From Pseudophaeomoniella oleicola (taxonomy: Eukaryota; Ascomycota; Eurotiomycetes; Phaeomoniellales; Phaeomoniellaceae): a stretch of DNA of 64,000 bases. A program made the position numbers and the translations under genes. The stretch's first letter is position 1; every line of letters begins with the position of its first letter. Under the pieces are notes generated by a model. It saw only the letters and a program-made list of their open reading frames with translations. It did not search any database and was not told the DNA's origin. Location of the stretch: positions 248,001-312,000 of the forward strand of contig QWDQ01000026.1 of assembly GCA_003868215.1 (NCBI GenBank), in the 5' to 3' direction. Below, piece by piece: positions 32,753 to 43,339 of the stretch.

Positions 32753-35329
32753 TCAACATCGCGGGACAAAGACCTTCAAGACGCTATCAAGTTTGGTCTT
32801 CATCTCTTCCCATTCTGCCTCTTCATCGCTGAGGACAGTAATTGCACCTCCAGCGCCAATTCTCCACGTTTCCGTGTCCTGTCCAGCTTGTAGATGGCAA
32901 AACGCCGTCCGAATGCATACTGAGAATGCTCCACTACCTCCAAGATCCAGATAGCCAATAATCCCAGAATAGATACTTCTTTTCCTTTTCTCCAGTTGAG
33001 AAAGAATCTCGCATGATCGCTTTTTTGGTGCACCTGTCATAGAGCCTGGAGGAAGGGTGTCTAGGAGTGCTCGGTGCCCCTCATTCAAGACCGATAATCG
33101 TCCTTCATTGTGGGTAGCATCCTCGAGTTGAGGAACAATAGTTCTGATATGCGAGACGAGTTGATAGACCGTCTCATGCTCGACGACGTCACAAAGCCTA
33201 ACGACCTCGACCCGATTGGTTCCATTGAAGAGCGAATAGAGATCATGTCTTATGAGATCAGCTATCATCAAATTCTCTGCCTGCTCTTTGGGCGATGCAA
33301 GTATTTGGCATGCTCGTTCAAAAGTCATGTCGCTGGACTTTTTGACCGTCCCTTTCATTGGGATCATGTCTATTTGTCCGGTCCGTGACCATGTCATGTA
33401 TTGCTCCGGGCTTGCGCTGGCCACTCTTGTATTGCCCAATTCTAGGTACGATGCAAAGGGAACCGGGTTTGCTATGCGAAGTCTCTGGTAAATAGCCATT
33501 GCATGGGATTGGAGGCCTGGATTTGGATTAATCTCCGGCTTGGGAAGGACGACTTGCGTCTCGGCTGTCAGACAAAGCTCGTAAGAATCACCGGACCGTA
33601 GATATCGCTGGCAGTCTTGAATTGAGCTCTTGTATCGATTTTGTTCCGGCATCAGGACGGTGGAAGATTTCAAGCAGCGACTGAACACTTGATCAGCGCT
33701 ACTTGCTGAAGTTGACGACTGCTCCGGCAGCGAAACCAAACTACCATGTTCACCGGTCGGTTGCTCCAACGATAAAGATGTTTGGTTCAACCATGTCTCA
33801 TCGTCTCGCAGAATTGACTGCACCCACGCACGCTTCGAATGATGGTCGAGGATTACGCAACGCTCAACCCATAGGAAGCTCATATCTGCAGGCATATCTC
33901 CCGCGTTGGCGGCAGTGTCTCTCAACGACTCGAACTTCCCCAAGCCCATCTCGTAGGAGAGAAAGCCTATGAAGCCACCAACAAAAGGTAGATTTTGAGG
34001 TGCATCATCAATGCGCTTGGCACCCATCATCCGTGTAATGTACTCGAAGCCTTTCGCTCTCGCTGACCGTGGTTTCTTCGGGTGGTCTCCTTTGCACGTT
34101 GCAATATGCATCTCGACGTTGCTGGTAGAGCTCCAGTAGTCTACTCTCCAGCTCACTGGCGACGAGCAGGCGAGAATGCTATACTGACCCTTTCTGGTTG
34201 ATTCCAGAACAGCCTTCATACCCGATGGAGACTCGGCCTCGATCATGCTGAGCACGCGTAATGGGAGATTTGCGTGGTAATCAATTGGAACCACACTTAC
34301 TTTAGTCGTGCAGTCTCGGGTGAGTGATTGGAAAGTGTCCCAGATATCAGGATCTAAACCACCCATGGAGGGCGAAAGGTTTGGATGCTTCTCACCTGCA
34401 ACCATGGACACCCCTGCAACCATGGACACCGGAATGGTCTCTGCCGTGATTGAAGACCTACAGGTTCGACCTCGGTTTCGATTCCATTTCTGGCTATTAT
34501 GCCACCAGTTGGTGATAAGCTGTTGACATGCTGCATTCGATTTACATGACTCAGGATGAAATTGTACGCCCCAGAACGGCTTGCTGATGTGTTTGGCGGC
34601 CATCAGGATATTATCATCGGTCCATGCAAGAGCTCGCAGCGGGCACCCGGGAATTGTAGGACTACGGTCGTTGGACGATGCGCGGCTACTGCTCGAGGGT
34701 GTTTCATATCCACTGTCGTAGCAAGGACTATTCGAGCGTGGTACGCGCTTGCATTGTCGACTTTCCGTCCGTCTTAGTTCCTTATTTCTAAGCGAGACGT
34801 GCAGACTGTGATAATTGGTTGCCTCTAAATGACCTATTCCCGCAAATATATCCGTTCCAGGATGTTGAATGGTCTGGACATGACCATGGCAAGGGAAAGA
34901 CAAGCGATCCACAGAGCTTCCGAACGATAGGCACAAACTCTGGAAGCCGAGGCAAATACCGAGAACCGGGAGAATATCTGTCTCACCCAAAGTCCAGATC
35001 TGTTGAAAAATACCGACGTCTTCCGGGATGGCTGGATGGCCCGGGCCAGGTCCAAGGACCACAGCATCAAAATCACGAACAAAGTCTGCCAAGGTCTGGT
35101 GTCTATCTCCAATATCCTCTATTACAAGTCCAGGATCCAGCATACAGTCTATCTTGATCGAAGTAACTCTGACAGAAAGGGTCTCTCGTAGCATTGCAAT
35201 GATATTCTCCGAGAACGAATCATATGCGTCGATGAAAAGAACATGACCAGTCGCCCGGTCATGGCCAAGATGAGACCCATGAATTTGAGCCATAGTCAGC
35301 AGCTTCCAGTCCAGTTCAAGGGATAACAA
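32753..35329 (-). CDS. Aminodeoxychorismate synthase, fused PabA-PabB (folate/pABA synthesis)
   Basis: Single exon, 858 aa; a second Met at residue 13 (35293) is the likelier start. The glutamine amidotransferase half has LGPGPGHP, the nucleophile in GICLGFQSL and the GVQFHPES motif. The chorismate-binding half shows PFVGGFIGFLSYE, ASPEQYM, IPMKGTVKKSS, ENLMIADLIRHDL and PPGSMTGAPKKRS. The Lys in PMKGT marks aminodeoxychorismate synthase; anthranilate synthase has Ala there. It makes ADC from chorismate and glutamine for p-aminobenzoate. An exact 18-bp tandem duplication (34395-34430) in the interdomain linker repeats VSMVAG. Confidence 0.95.
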   Translation of the reverse strand: MLSLELDWKLLTMAQIHGSHLGHDRATGHVLFIDAYDSFSENIIAMLRETLSVRVTSIKIDCMLDPGLVIEDIGDRHQTLADFVRDFDAVVLGPGPGHPAIPEDVGIFQQIWTLGETDILPVLGICLGFQSLCLSFGSSVDRLSFPCHGHVQTIQHPGTDIFAGIGHLEATNYHSLHVSLRNKELRRTESRQCKRVPRSNSPCYDSGYETPSSSSRASSNDRSPTIPGCPLRALAWTDDNILMAAKHISKPFWGVQFHPESCKSNAACQQLITNWWHNSQKWNRNRGRTCRSSITAETIPVSMVAGVSMVAGEKHPNLSPSMGGLDPDIWDTFQSLTRDCTTKVSVVPIDYHANLPLRVLSMIEAESPSGMKAVLESTRKGQYSILACSSPVSWRVDYWSSTSNVEMHIATCKGDHPKKPRSARAKGFEYITRMMGAKRIDDAPQNLPFVGGFIGFLSYEMGLGKFESLRDTAANAGDMPADMSFLWVERCVILDHHSKRAWVQSILRDDETWLNQTSLSLEQPTGEHGSLVSLPEQSSTSASSADQVFSRCLKSSTVLMPEQNRYKSSIQDCQRYLRSGDSYELCLTAETQVVLPKPEINPNPGLQSHAMAIYQRLRIANPVPFASYLELGNTRVASASPEQYMTWSRTGQIDMIPMKGTVKKSSDMTFERACQILASPKEQAENLMIADLIRHDLYSLFNGTNRVEVVRLCDVVEHETVYQLVSHIRTIVPQLEDATHNEGRLSVLNEGHRALLDTLPPGSMTGAPKKRSCEILSQLEKRKRSIYSGIIGYLDLGGSGAFSVCIRTAFCHLQAGQDTETWRIGAGGAITVLSDEEAEWEEMKTKLDSVLKVFVPRC
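34395..34430 (-). repeat. Exact 18-bp tandem duplication inside ADC synthase
   Basis: Two identical 18-bp units side by side, keeping the frame and repeating six residues (VSMVAG) between the amidotransferase and synthase domains. Confidence 0.85.
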
Positions 35330-35878
35330 GATAAATCACTCCGGACGGTCTCCAAGTGATACGAAAGATGATGTTAAGGATATCGGTTGTGGCGAGACAT
35401 TATGATAATATGGATTCAGAGTAGATGCTTTCTCTGTGGTGGCAATCCAGTTCAATCGAGGAAGCCAATGATCACAGACCTTGCCATGCTCTGATAAGGT
35501 GAAGAGATGACAACCTGTAGCCTTAACGGATGATACGCATCCTGGTTAGAAGCCAAAAATCAATCCAAGAAATAAAAGCGAAGTACAGTCAGACGTTACC
35601 GCATCTCAAAGAAAAAGTTAAGCGTATTAACGTTCGCTGGGGTTGCTCCACAAAAGGCTCGGTTTTGATTCCGCCAACGCGACTCTTCACTAATTATCTT
35701 AACAACGAGATGGGACCGACTTCACCATAACTACGGATAACGAATATATGGATTCTGTCAGCTCGATCAACTTGATGGTACACTCTTATCCCTGTGTCTA
35801 GCTGGTGATGGATATTCAGCACTACTGCCAGACTGGAAGTGGCCACTAGGCAGCTCATCATCGCCGTCAGCTTTCAAG
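35330..35878. other. Divergent intergenic region, ADC synthase/MED6
   Basis: About 550 bp. A 66-codon frame at 35530-35730 has no domain and is not joined to MED6 by good splice sites. No specific element was recognised. Confidence 0.4.
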
Positions 35879-37017
35879 ATGGTCGACATCCCAGAGGATC
35901 GTATGGACGAGCAGTTCTATCGAGATGATAATTGGATCGTCCACTTCGGCGGAGGATTCTTGCATGCCAATAATGGTAATGAGGTTAAAGAATGATGAAG
36001 AGTGCCAACTAATGGATTACAGTGCTTTTCTACTTTATGCAGTCTCCCTTCTTCGACAGGACTTCGAACAATCAGTCTTTATTTACCCAAGCCCAGTTTA
36101 ACCAAGATGTGAGCAGAAGCCTCGAGACCCGAGATGCATTTGAAGCACGACTGCGAAGTATGGGCGGTCTGGAGTTCGTAGTAGCCTATGACCCTCTCAA
36201 AATGAGCGTTCAAATTCCAACCCCAGATGGTGGTGTCGATTGGTCCAACGTATGGGTCATCAAGAAGCAGAATCGTGTGAAACGACAAGGGTCGTCCGAC
36301 GAAGTCTCTGTATTATCTTACTACTACATTGTCAACAACTCCATCTACATGGCACCCTCGATTGGCAAAGTCGTCAGTAACCGAATGGTAAGTTGCTCGG
36401 TCCTTCCTGTAACCTTGCCGTTAACCTAATGAACCCAGCTATCCACAATCACATCCCTAGATAAGTTGATATCAACTGCGGCTTCACTTCCAATTTTCTC
36501 CCCTGCTAGAGGTCACACTTATTTGCCCCCATCTACCAAAGCAAGCACCGGGCAGTCCACTCGTGCCAGCAAAGAGAACACACCATTGCCTGTTACTGCA
36601 CTCGACAAAGCCATGGAAGCATCCGTTGATGAAGCCGCTGACGGTACCGAAGCAGCAAATCTAAGGACATTGGCAGAGTCCTTCGGTCTCTCTTTCCGTT
36701 ATGGGGGAGAATACATGGATGATGCACCGCTTACTGGAGAACCGGGTAGTTTCCTCATCTCTAAAGCTAAAGACGCTGATAGCCTTCGCGTTCCAGCTCA
36801 GAAGGTTCAAGCAACCAGCGCCTCTCCCTTTCAGGCTGTGGCCAACGCAAAGCCTAAGCCATCTGTACCCCTGAAACTACAGACAGATGTGCCGCCAGAT
36901 TCATCCAAGAAATCGGCCGGCAAATCTGCGCTCAGCAATAAGAATGCCACATTGACACCGACATCCACCAAGGACAGAAAAAGAAGGAAATCCAGGCCTG
37001 CAGATTCCGCTTCATGA
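35879..37017 (+). CDS. MED6: Mediator complex subunit 6
   Basis: Three exons: 35879-35975, 36023-36387 and 36439-37017; introns of 47 and 51 nt; 346 aa. The Med6 domain spans about residues 8-145: DEQFYRDDNWIVHFGG, VLFYFMQSPFFDRTSNNQSL (the family signature), EFVVAYDP, VWVIKKQNRV and SYYYIVNNSIYMAPSIGKVV. The C-terminal part is Pro/Ser/Lys-rich with a basic end (KDRKRRKSR). Med6 lies in the Mediator head module and supports RNA polymerase II initiation in the nucleus. The spacing between the start and the VLFYF block is slightly longer than usual, but no other in-frame start fits. Confidence 0.94.
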
Positions 37018-38680
37018 GACTTTGGCGCTTTTCAACTTCTTAGGCCTCACATGGCCACATTCATCTGATGGTAGAGATACGCGGCCACATGTACAACGAG
37101 CGGCGAACAGATCTATTGCTCAAGGATTGAACCTCGTTCTATTGACGGAGGCCCAACACAACGCGTCATGTTCGTGCTCGGAAACATACTCGATAGCAGA
37201 GCGGCCGCCCCAATGAAGATCGGGGATCTGGTTAAGACTTCGAGGTTGTACGCTCGTTCTCTTGGATGCCTTCCGCAAATCACATGAGTGGGTAGGGCAT
37301 TTCTGGCGCAGTGTGAGTCAACCAAGAGACTCAGACTCAAGACCGGCAAAAGATATATTGCAATCATCTTTGGTTGAGCGACTGCTCGCTCACATGTCAG
37401 TCGACCTGAAAGGCGAGCGCTGCGACAGCTTCATTGGTCCTCTGGCCTGTCAACTACTCCCCTCCGAGTCTAGCTATCTTGAAGTCTCACTTTATGATAT
37501 CTCAATCTATCATTGTACTGGCGTTGTATACCTAGCCACTGCTCGGCATATCGACAACTTTCAAACAGTCGATGCAGGTGCCGCGACAATACGTGTAAGG
37601 TCATCGGCACCCTGGGGACATCCTCGTGGAGAGTTGAGCAGGGAACAGATAAGATATATTCACCTGAGCGAAGCGATCGATGCATGATCGGAGATGATCT
37701 CTGGAGGCATGGTCTCTTGCAGAGGCCGGTTCGGAACAGAACGTAGCTAGCGATTGCAAGACCCCCAGAAAGTCTCCTGGATACTCTTGTGTACGGGAGG
37801 GATTGTTGTTGGGGGCTAGTTCCATATGCCTTAACCGAGAGACCATCTCAAAGCGGTTGAACCCTTGAGCACATCTCCCACGATCGATCGCGCCCCTAAG
37901 CAGATTAGATACCTACCTTGTCCTATAAAACAGCCTCGAACTATTCATCAGCAATAACCACCTGACCTAATTATTCTATCAATTAAATCTCTGCCTTGGC
38001 CTGTGGTAATTAACTGAGGTTACCTCACTTCTGCACATTGACGTTTGAAATCCGTGTAATAATATAGGTAATTAGCTACTGTCTAAGGTAGGTATTGTAA
38101 GCGACAAGCCCAAACACATCACTCTCACACACCACACTCCAATCCAATCCAATTCACCGCCTTCAAACCCCCCTGACTTACTGTAACTCACACTTACCTA
38201 AACGCGACAAGCCAAGCGCTGACAACCTCCCAAATAAGACCAATGTGGCGTTAAATTTTATGGTCTCGTCCGGTCTTTTCCTTTTCCAAGCTCGTGTCTG
38301 CAAATATGTTAGCGTCTTGCCATGGGCAATGAGGCTGAAAAGAAGTGAGAACAGAGTGTGAGATGGGTTTTTGTATATTATGATCAACCCTATCCCGACA
38401 TTTTGGATCTCGGGATGGATGAGACATCGTGTATACATCGTTTCTTATGATCTCATGATTTGTTGTAGTTGTTGTTGACGTGTTGTTTTATCGCTAACTT
38501 ATTTACTAAACTGCTGGGTTGTTTTCATGCTTGTTCGCGAACACGGACTTTGGGAAAGCTCTGCGACTACGTGAGATATGGCAATGGCACGGAGTCACAG
38601 CAGAGGTTTCTCGGGTGCGAGGATGAAGTTCAGAAAGGTTGGCCCATCCTTGATGGTCCGATACGTCACTCCCAGCACTG
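37018..38680. other. Intergenic, no supported gene
   Basis: About 1.66 kb on the + side of MED6. A 141-codon plus frame at 37262-37687 has no recognisable domain, no supporting exons and overlapping frames on the other strand, so it is not called. AT-rich with TAGGTA elements near 38066-38095. Confidence 0.4.
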
Positions 38681-39542
38681 ATGATCCTGAAGTTGTCAAA
38701 TAGCTTGAGCAGGGGCATTTTCAACAGCATACTGTCTCTATTCATGCTGCCCTATTTTCGAGCATATGAACACAACGTTATGCAACCCCTGGAGCGTCTG
38801 ATCAAAGAGTCAGATCCGGCAAAAGCAACCGATGTGGTCGGCCAATTGCTGAAGATCCGCAAGGCAGAAATTGCATATGTCCAAGTTGCTGTACCACTGC
38901 ATGGGTATCCTCTATACCTACAATATAGCTGACTCTCCGCAGGGAGCCGTCCTTTTCACCTCTGTCGTCAGCTGCTTCTCCTGGAGTCATTTCGAAGAAC
39001 GGCACTGGACATGTTACGGCTTCTGGTATGCGAGTATCATCCTCTCCATCTCGTCCGTGATGTTGGGGGCTCAGCAATTTCTGGTCCTGGAGAACATCGA
39101 GTCACATAAATGGCAAGAGTTACAGGCCAGGGTGCGGCGATCCAGTCCTAGCGGATACAAGCCACGACGTAAGGTCTTGTTCGTCATGCAATGCCCATTA
39201 ATGATGCTGAGTTATTCAATAACGGCGTTCCTCGGCGGTTTGACTTCATATGTCGTCAGTCCGTTCGCTCTGGACGCCCAGTGGGGAGACCAAGCCAAGG
39301 TGAGTGATCTCCGGTATACGACATCAGCACTTCGTTTCTAATTCCCTCTCGGATTATGATCATGTACCTCAGCATTACAGGTACGATCGCAGGCATATTC
39401 GTGGTCTGTTCAGCGTTGGTTCATAATTTGCTTCATGGTTAGGCGAATGGAGTCTCGCGAGTGTTCTTCCAATGTCTGTATTAAGGATGTAGAGACATGG
39501 CCCGATCCATCAGATGCAGATCTGACCGTTCAGTTATCATGA
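38681..39542 (+). CDS. Uncharacterised membrane protein, 3' end uncertain (possible frameshift)
   Basis: Exons 38681-38890 and 38943-39299 are in frame across a 52-nt intron. They encode KAEIAYVQVAGAVLFTSVVS, then hydrophobic helices with SWSHFEERHWTCYGFWYASI and MLGAQQFLVL, then a helix before VVSPFALDAQWGDQAK. The style matches a fungal family of small multi-span membrane proteins without a known role. A canonical GTGAGT donor follows at 39300. The last acceptor at 39380 keeps the frame and yields a polar 53-residue tail. The expected final helix (IMIMYLSITGTIAGIFVV, starting at 39353) is open in another frame and cannot be reached by a canonical AG. Either a weak GTGGGG donor (39281) is used, or the gene has lost frame. 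The true start is also uncertain; an alternative ATG is at 38744. Confidence 0.55.
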
Positions 39543-39975
39543 TAATCTGGCTTGTCATCAGACAACGATGTAAATAATGACCAAGGAGGGATGGGTAGTC
39601 CTGCAAGCTAGAGTATTGCGTGAACTGCGTTGAATCACTGATCGTTCAAATCTTGCCCGAAGAAGGTGTTGACATAAATAATAAGCGTGCAGAAATGTGC
39701 AGAATATCCCACGATATAACATTAGAAGGAGGGTTGAAGAGAGATATCCAACGTATCTTAAGGGTGGAAGCAATCCTTCCTTTTCATTGGCAGGCGAAGC
39801 TCCAAGTTTGAGGACCCGCCGATCACCAACCTCGATCTTAGTCTACGCAAGGCACCGTAACCAGCTTCAACGCTCTACAAGTCATTATCATACGCACCTC
39901 CAAGCCTCGCTCAGACTCTCCCACCTTCTGTTGGTCTGCCTTCCTAGATTTCTTCTTGATTCATCTCTATACAAC
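39543..39975. other. Intergenic, VPS68 promoter
   Basis: About 430 bp with no gene. The last 100 bp before 39976 are pyrimidine-rich with CCACCTTCTGTTGG-like leader sequence. Confidence 0.4.
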
Positions 39976-40603
39976 ATGTCATCCAGCCGCCTGTTTCGCT
40001 TCCAAAAGCCTACCTGGCTCAACAGCGCCAATACCCGCACCGCCGGTGTCTACCTAGCCGGTGCTTTGGTGAGCATCTCTCAATATCAAAGATAGCCTCC
40101 CTTTATTGACCCTCGGATAACACAGTTCTCGCTTGGATTCTATTTCTTCATTGACGCCGCCGTCTACTCACATACTCCCCTCAATGGCTCGGACATCCAT
40201 ATCAACTTCGTCGATTGGATACCCGGTATCTGCAGCGCACTAGGAATGCTTGTCATCAACTCGATCGAGAAAACAAGGCTGAACGCCGATAGTTTCAGTT
40301 ACAGTGGTAGCGGGGTCGCATGGAAGGCAAGACTTGTTCTCTTTTTGGGGTTTGCCTTGATGGCAGGTGGCCTGGCCGGAAGTGTTACAGTCTTGGTGCT
40401 CAAATACGTGGTCAACGATTACCCGTTCCCGACCTTGTACTTTGGTATCGCTAACGTTGTTGCGAACGCATTGATTATGTTGAGGTAAGCATACTCGTTG
40501 TCTAACCGTCGCTGGTGGTCGCATTCTGACTGGCTACAGCTCCGTCGTTCTATGGGTTTCGCAAAACATGGAAGACGATTATACCTACAATTTGGCTCTT
40601 TGA
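39976..40603 (+). CDS. VPS68: Vps68-like vacuolar sorting protein (UPF0220/TMEM50 family)
   Basis: Three exons: 39976-40068, 40126-40484 and 40540-40603; 171 aa. Four membrane helices are visible: GVYLAGALFSLGFYFFIDAA, WIPGICSALGMLVINSI, RLVLFLGFALMAGGLAGSV and FGIANVVANALIMLSSVVL. The family sequence FVDWIPGICSALGMLVINSI sits in the second helix. Vps68 forms an endosomal complex with Vps55 and acts with ESCRT at a late step of traffic from endosome to vacuole. The VPS55 gene faces it with 282 bp between the stops. Confidence 0.94.
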
Positions 40604-40885
40604 GGAGGTGAAGCATCACAAGTACGCAGTCATTGGAGTTAGGGGCATATGATATGTATAGTATCATTGAAGCGTTCGGAGAAATATACAAGTTATGATC
40701 TACGTCCGGCATGCCCATATCAAGTTACTCAACGCTCTATCACATAGTGATTTCCCTTTTGAAGCAAACAACTTGGGATAACTCCAGCGCAAATGATGTA
40801 GACGAGTGCCCAAACTGAAATGTTGCCTAGAACTCCATGTAATCTGCTTCCTGCTCATCGCATCATCCACGCGTCCCTCCTTGTA

Positions 40886-41420
40886 TCAGAAGTCTTGCTC
40901 CTCTTGGAAGAACATCGTAAAGCTTATGATAGTACCGTAAATCAGCAATCCTCCGATGATAGACATGACCATGGCGGGTATCTGGATCAAGTGGCAGTGC
41001 GCGAACAGAGCAGGTAGAGCTGGATGTGAAAGGCGTGTCAGCATATACAACAGCCATGCGTGTCCGGCACGCACAGGGGCCCATGAGACTGCGGAACCAT
41101 ATAAACTTACCGATACCCATCACCACCAAGAAGCCGGTGCAGAATCTCCCAAAGTCAATGACACTGTTTCCCGCACTTTCCATGAAATCATCAGGATTGG
41201 CGCAACGACTGCATATCCAGTTCGGCAGCGGTGCTAAAATGTAGGTCGCAACGACGAGGAAAGTTAGATAGCTGTGGAAGAGAGCGGCGGATAAGATGAC
41301 GAGGAGAAAGCCGATAGCAAGAACCTAGCACATCTCGTTAAAAGAGGACTTAGAGCAAGGAGAGGGAGCATCGCATACAAAGGAGAGCGCTATAATGGTC
41401 TTCAGGCCGGCCTGCACCAT
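40886..41420 (-). CDS. VPS55: Vps55 (LEPROT/OB-RGRP family) endosomal sorting protein
   Basis: Three exons: 41420-41379, 41324-41111 and 41019-40886; introns of 54 and 91 nt; 129 aa, the usual family length. Four helices are visible: TIIALSFVLAIGFLLVILS, YLTFLVVATYILAPLPNWIC, DFGRFCTGFLVVMGIALPALF and AMVMSIIGGLLIYGTIISF. The family marks PLPNWICSRCANPDDFMES and PALFAHCHLI are intact. It acts with Vps68 in endosome-to-vacuole traffic. The PRE5 start lies 500 bp away, divergent; that stretch has nothing specific. Confidence 0.95.
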
Positions 41421-41919
41421 GGTGGACGTAAAGTAGTAGTGGCTGATGTCAAGTGTGCGATAACGGGTCAATATACTCGGAGAGATCGGGTTGTGAAGCT
41501 TCAGGTTATGCGCAAAGAACGAAGCTGTTCAGGTTCGCAAGGCCATAGAGAAACAATAACAATATAGGATTTGTCGCAGGGTTTGTGAGTGACTGCTTCG
41601 TCTGGTCTAACAAGTGAGCACGAGGGCCTGCGTTCGGAGAGGCTGGAGCTTGGAAGTGGAAGATGTTCTGTAGGCCAGGCCTTGGCTCCTCCCCCCGAAG
41701 CGCCAGCGATTCCAAGCTCCGAGAGCTTCAATCATCATGCATCTCCAAATTTCTAGGTTGGAGCTCCAAGTCAATGAAACCGCGTCTCCATCATCTGCCT
41801 GCCCTGCTCATCTCATAGAATCAATTACAAGTTCTACACTACGCCCACCCTTACTACTCTCGTCTTCAGTTCTCCTGCTTGCCCTTTGTTAGTGGGATTG
41901 TCGCATTTCGATCGTCAAG

Positions 41920-42847
41920 ATGTTCAGAAACAATTATGACAACGATGCAGTGACCTTGTGAGTACAACCAACTCCGGCTTGCAATACTGGGGTGCATATA
42001 TGATTACATGGCCTAGCTAACTATCTCAAAGTTCTCCTCAAGGCCGTATCTTTCAGGTCGAATATGCGCAAGAGGCAGTCAAGCAGGGTTCGGTAGTTGT
42101 TGGCTTGGTTAGCAAGACACATTCAGTCCTAGTTGCATTGAAGGTACATTCAACGCTCAGGAAAGACGGCTCCTATGCTGATCACATCTACTATAGCGCA
42201 ACGCAGAAGAACTCTCTTCATATCAAAAGAAAATCATCGGTATCGATGACCACCTTGGTGTCGCCATTGCCGGTCTAGCATCAGATGGTCGTGTCCTCAC
42301 CAACTTCATGAAGCAACAATCACTTGGATCAAAGCTGACATACGGTCGAGCGATACCACTAGATAGGATCGTTGGCCAGATTGGTGATAAAGCTCAAACC
42401 AGCACACAGCACTACGGCAAGAGGCCATATGGAGTGGGCTTGCTGGTCGCCGGTGTGGATGACGCTGGTCCACATCTGTACGAGTTCTCGCCATCGGGTG
42501 TCACGCAAGAAATGCTAGCTTCAGCCATCGGAGCCCGAAGTCAGATGGCACGAACCTACCTCGAACGTCACCTGAGCGAGTTCGTAGACTGTGGAAGAGA
42601 GGAACTGATAAAGCATGGACTTCGAGCGCTCAAGGAGAGCTTGTCCCAGGACAAGGAATTGACGGTGGATAACACAAGTATCGGTGTTGTAGGATTAGCG
42701 CCCAAGGACAACAAGAAGAGAGTCGAAACCTTCCAACTATACAACGACCAGGACGTCGCACCTTTACTGGAGGCAAGCTTGGAGAGTACTGGCACTGGTG
42801 GAGAAGAGACGACCGGACAAGGGGAATCCATGGACGTTGACCAGTGA
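41920..42847 (+). CDS. PRE5: 20S proteasome subunit alpha1 (Pre5/PSMA1)
   Basis: Three exons: 41920-41957, 42032-42143 and 42197-42847; introns of 74 and 53 nt; 266 aa. The alpha-type N-terminus FRNNYDNDAVTFSPQGRIFQ and QVEYAQEAVKQGS is joined exactly by the first intron. Further marks are IIGIDDHLGVAIAGLASDGRVL, RPYGVGLLVAGVDD, PSGVTQEMLASAIGARSQ and TYLERH. An acidic C-terminal tail (MDVDQ) follows. It is a non-catalytic outer-ring subunit of the 20S core. Divergent from VPS55, convergent with the LOG gene. Confidence 0.96.
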
Positions 42848-43339
42848 GGGGGTTTTGGATAGCATAAAAGCCCGTCGATTGACTTCTGTCAATTTTCTGT
42901 CTGTTTCTTGCTCGCTTATTTGCTTGCACTTGCACGGCGTTTGAATCAAAGGAAAGGAGGTTTTACGGGAGCAATATCCGGTCAGAGTAGGTAGTAAAGT
43001 GACTAGAAAGCAAGATGTATCAACTGCAAATGTCCATATTTCCAGTCCAGTCCCGGCCAGTCCAGTCTATCATGCTGTATATTAGTGACTTGAACTGGAG
43101 ACTCAGACATGACGTGACATGACATGCAATGGGTATCTAATGACTGAGAACCAAACAGTGAACCCGCATTTCCAAGCGCCATTCGTTAAATACTCTTGTC
43201 CGATCTCAGTTCTTTTTTGGTTTCTTTCTAAACCCGCAGACAGAAGATAAAAGTGAAAATGAAGAGGGAAAGAAAGGGAAAAAAAAAGAGACGTAAAATT
43301 CGTATCTGCCATATGATGCTGCTTGCTCCGCCTAAGTCT
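42848..43339. other. Convergent intergenic region, PRE5/LOG
   Basis: About 490 bp with GACATG repeats near 43107-43125 and an A/G-rich run near 43255-43295. No gene was seen. Confidence 0.4.

Noticed and set aside
35530-35730. Possible upstream exon of MED6
   Set aside because: No good donor joins it to the Med6 domain, and the ATG at 35879 already gives a full domain.
37262-37687. 141-codon plus-strand frame downstream of MED6
   Set aside because: No family resemblance, and competing frames on the other strand.
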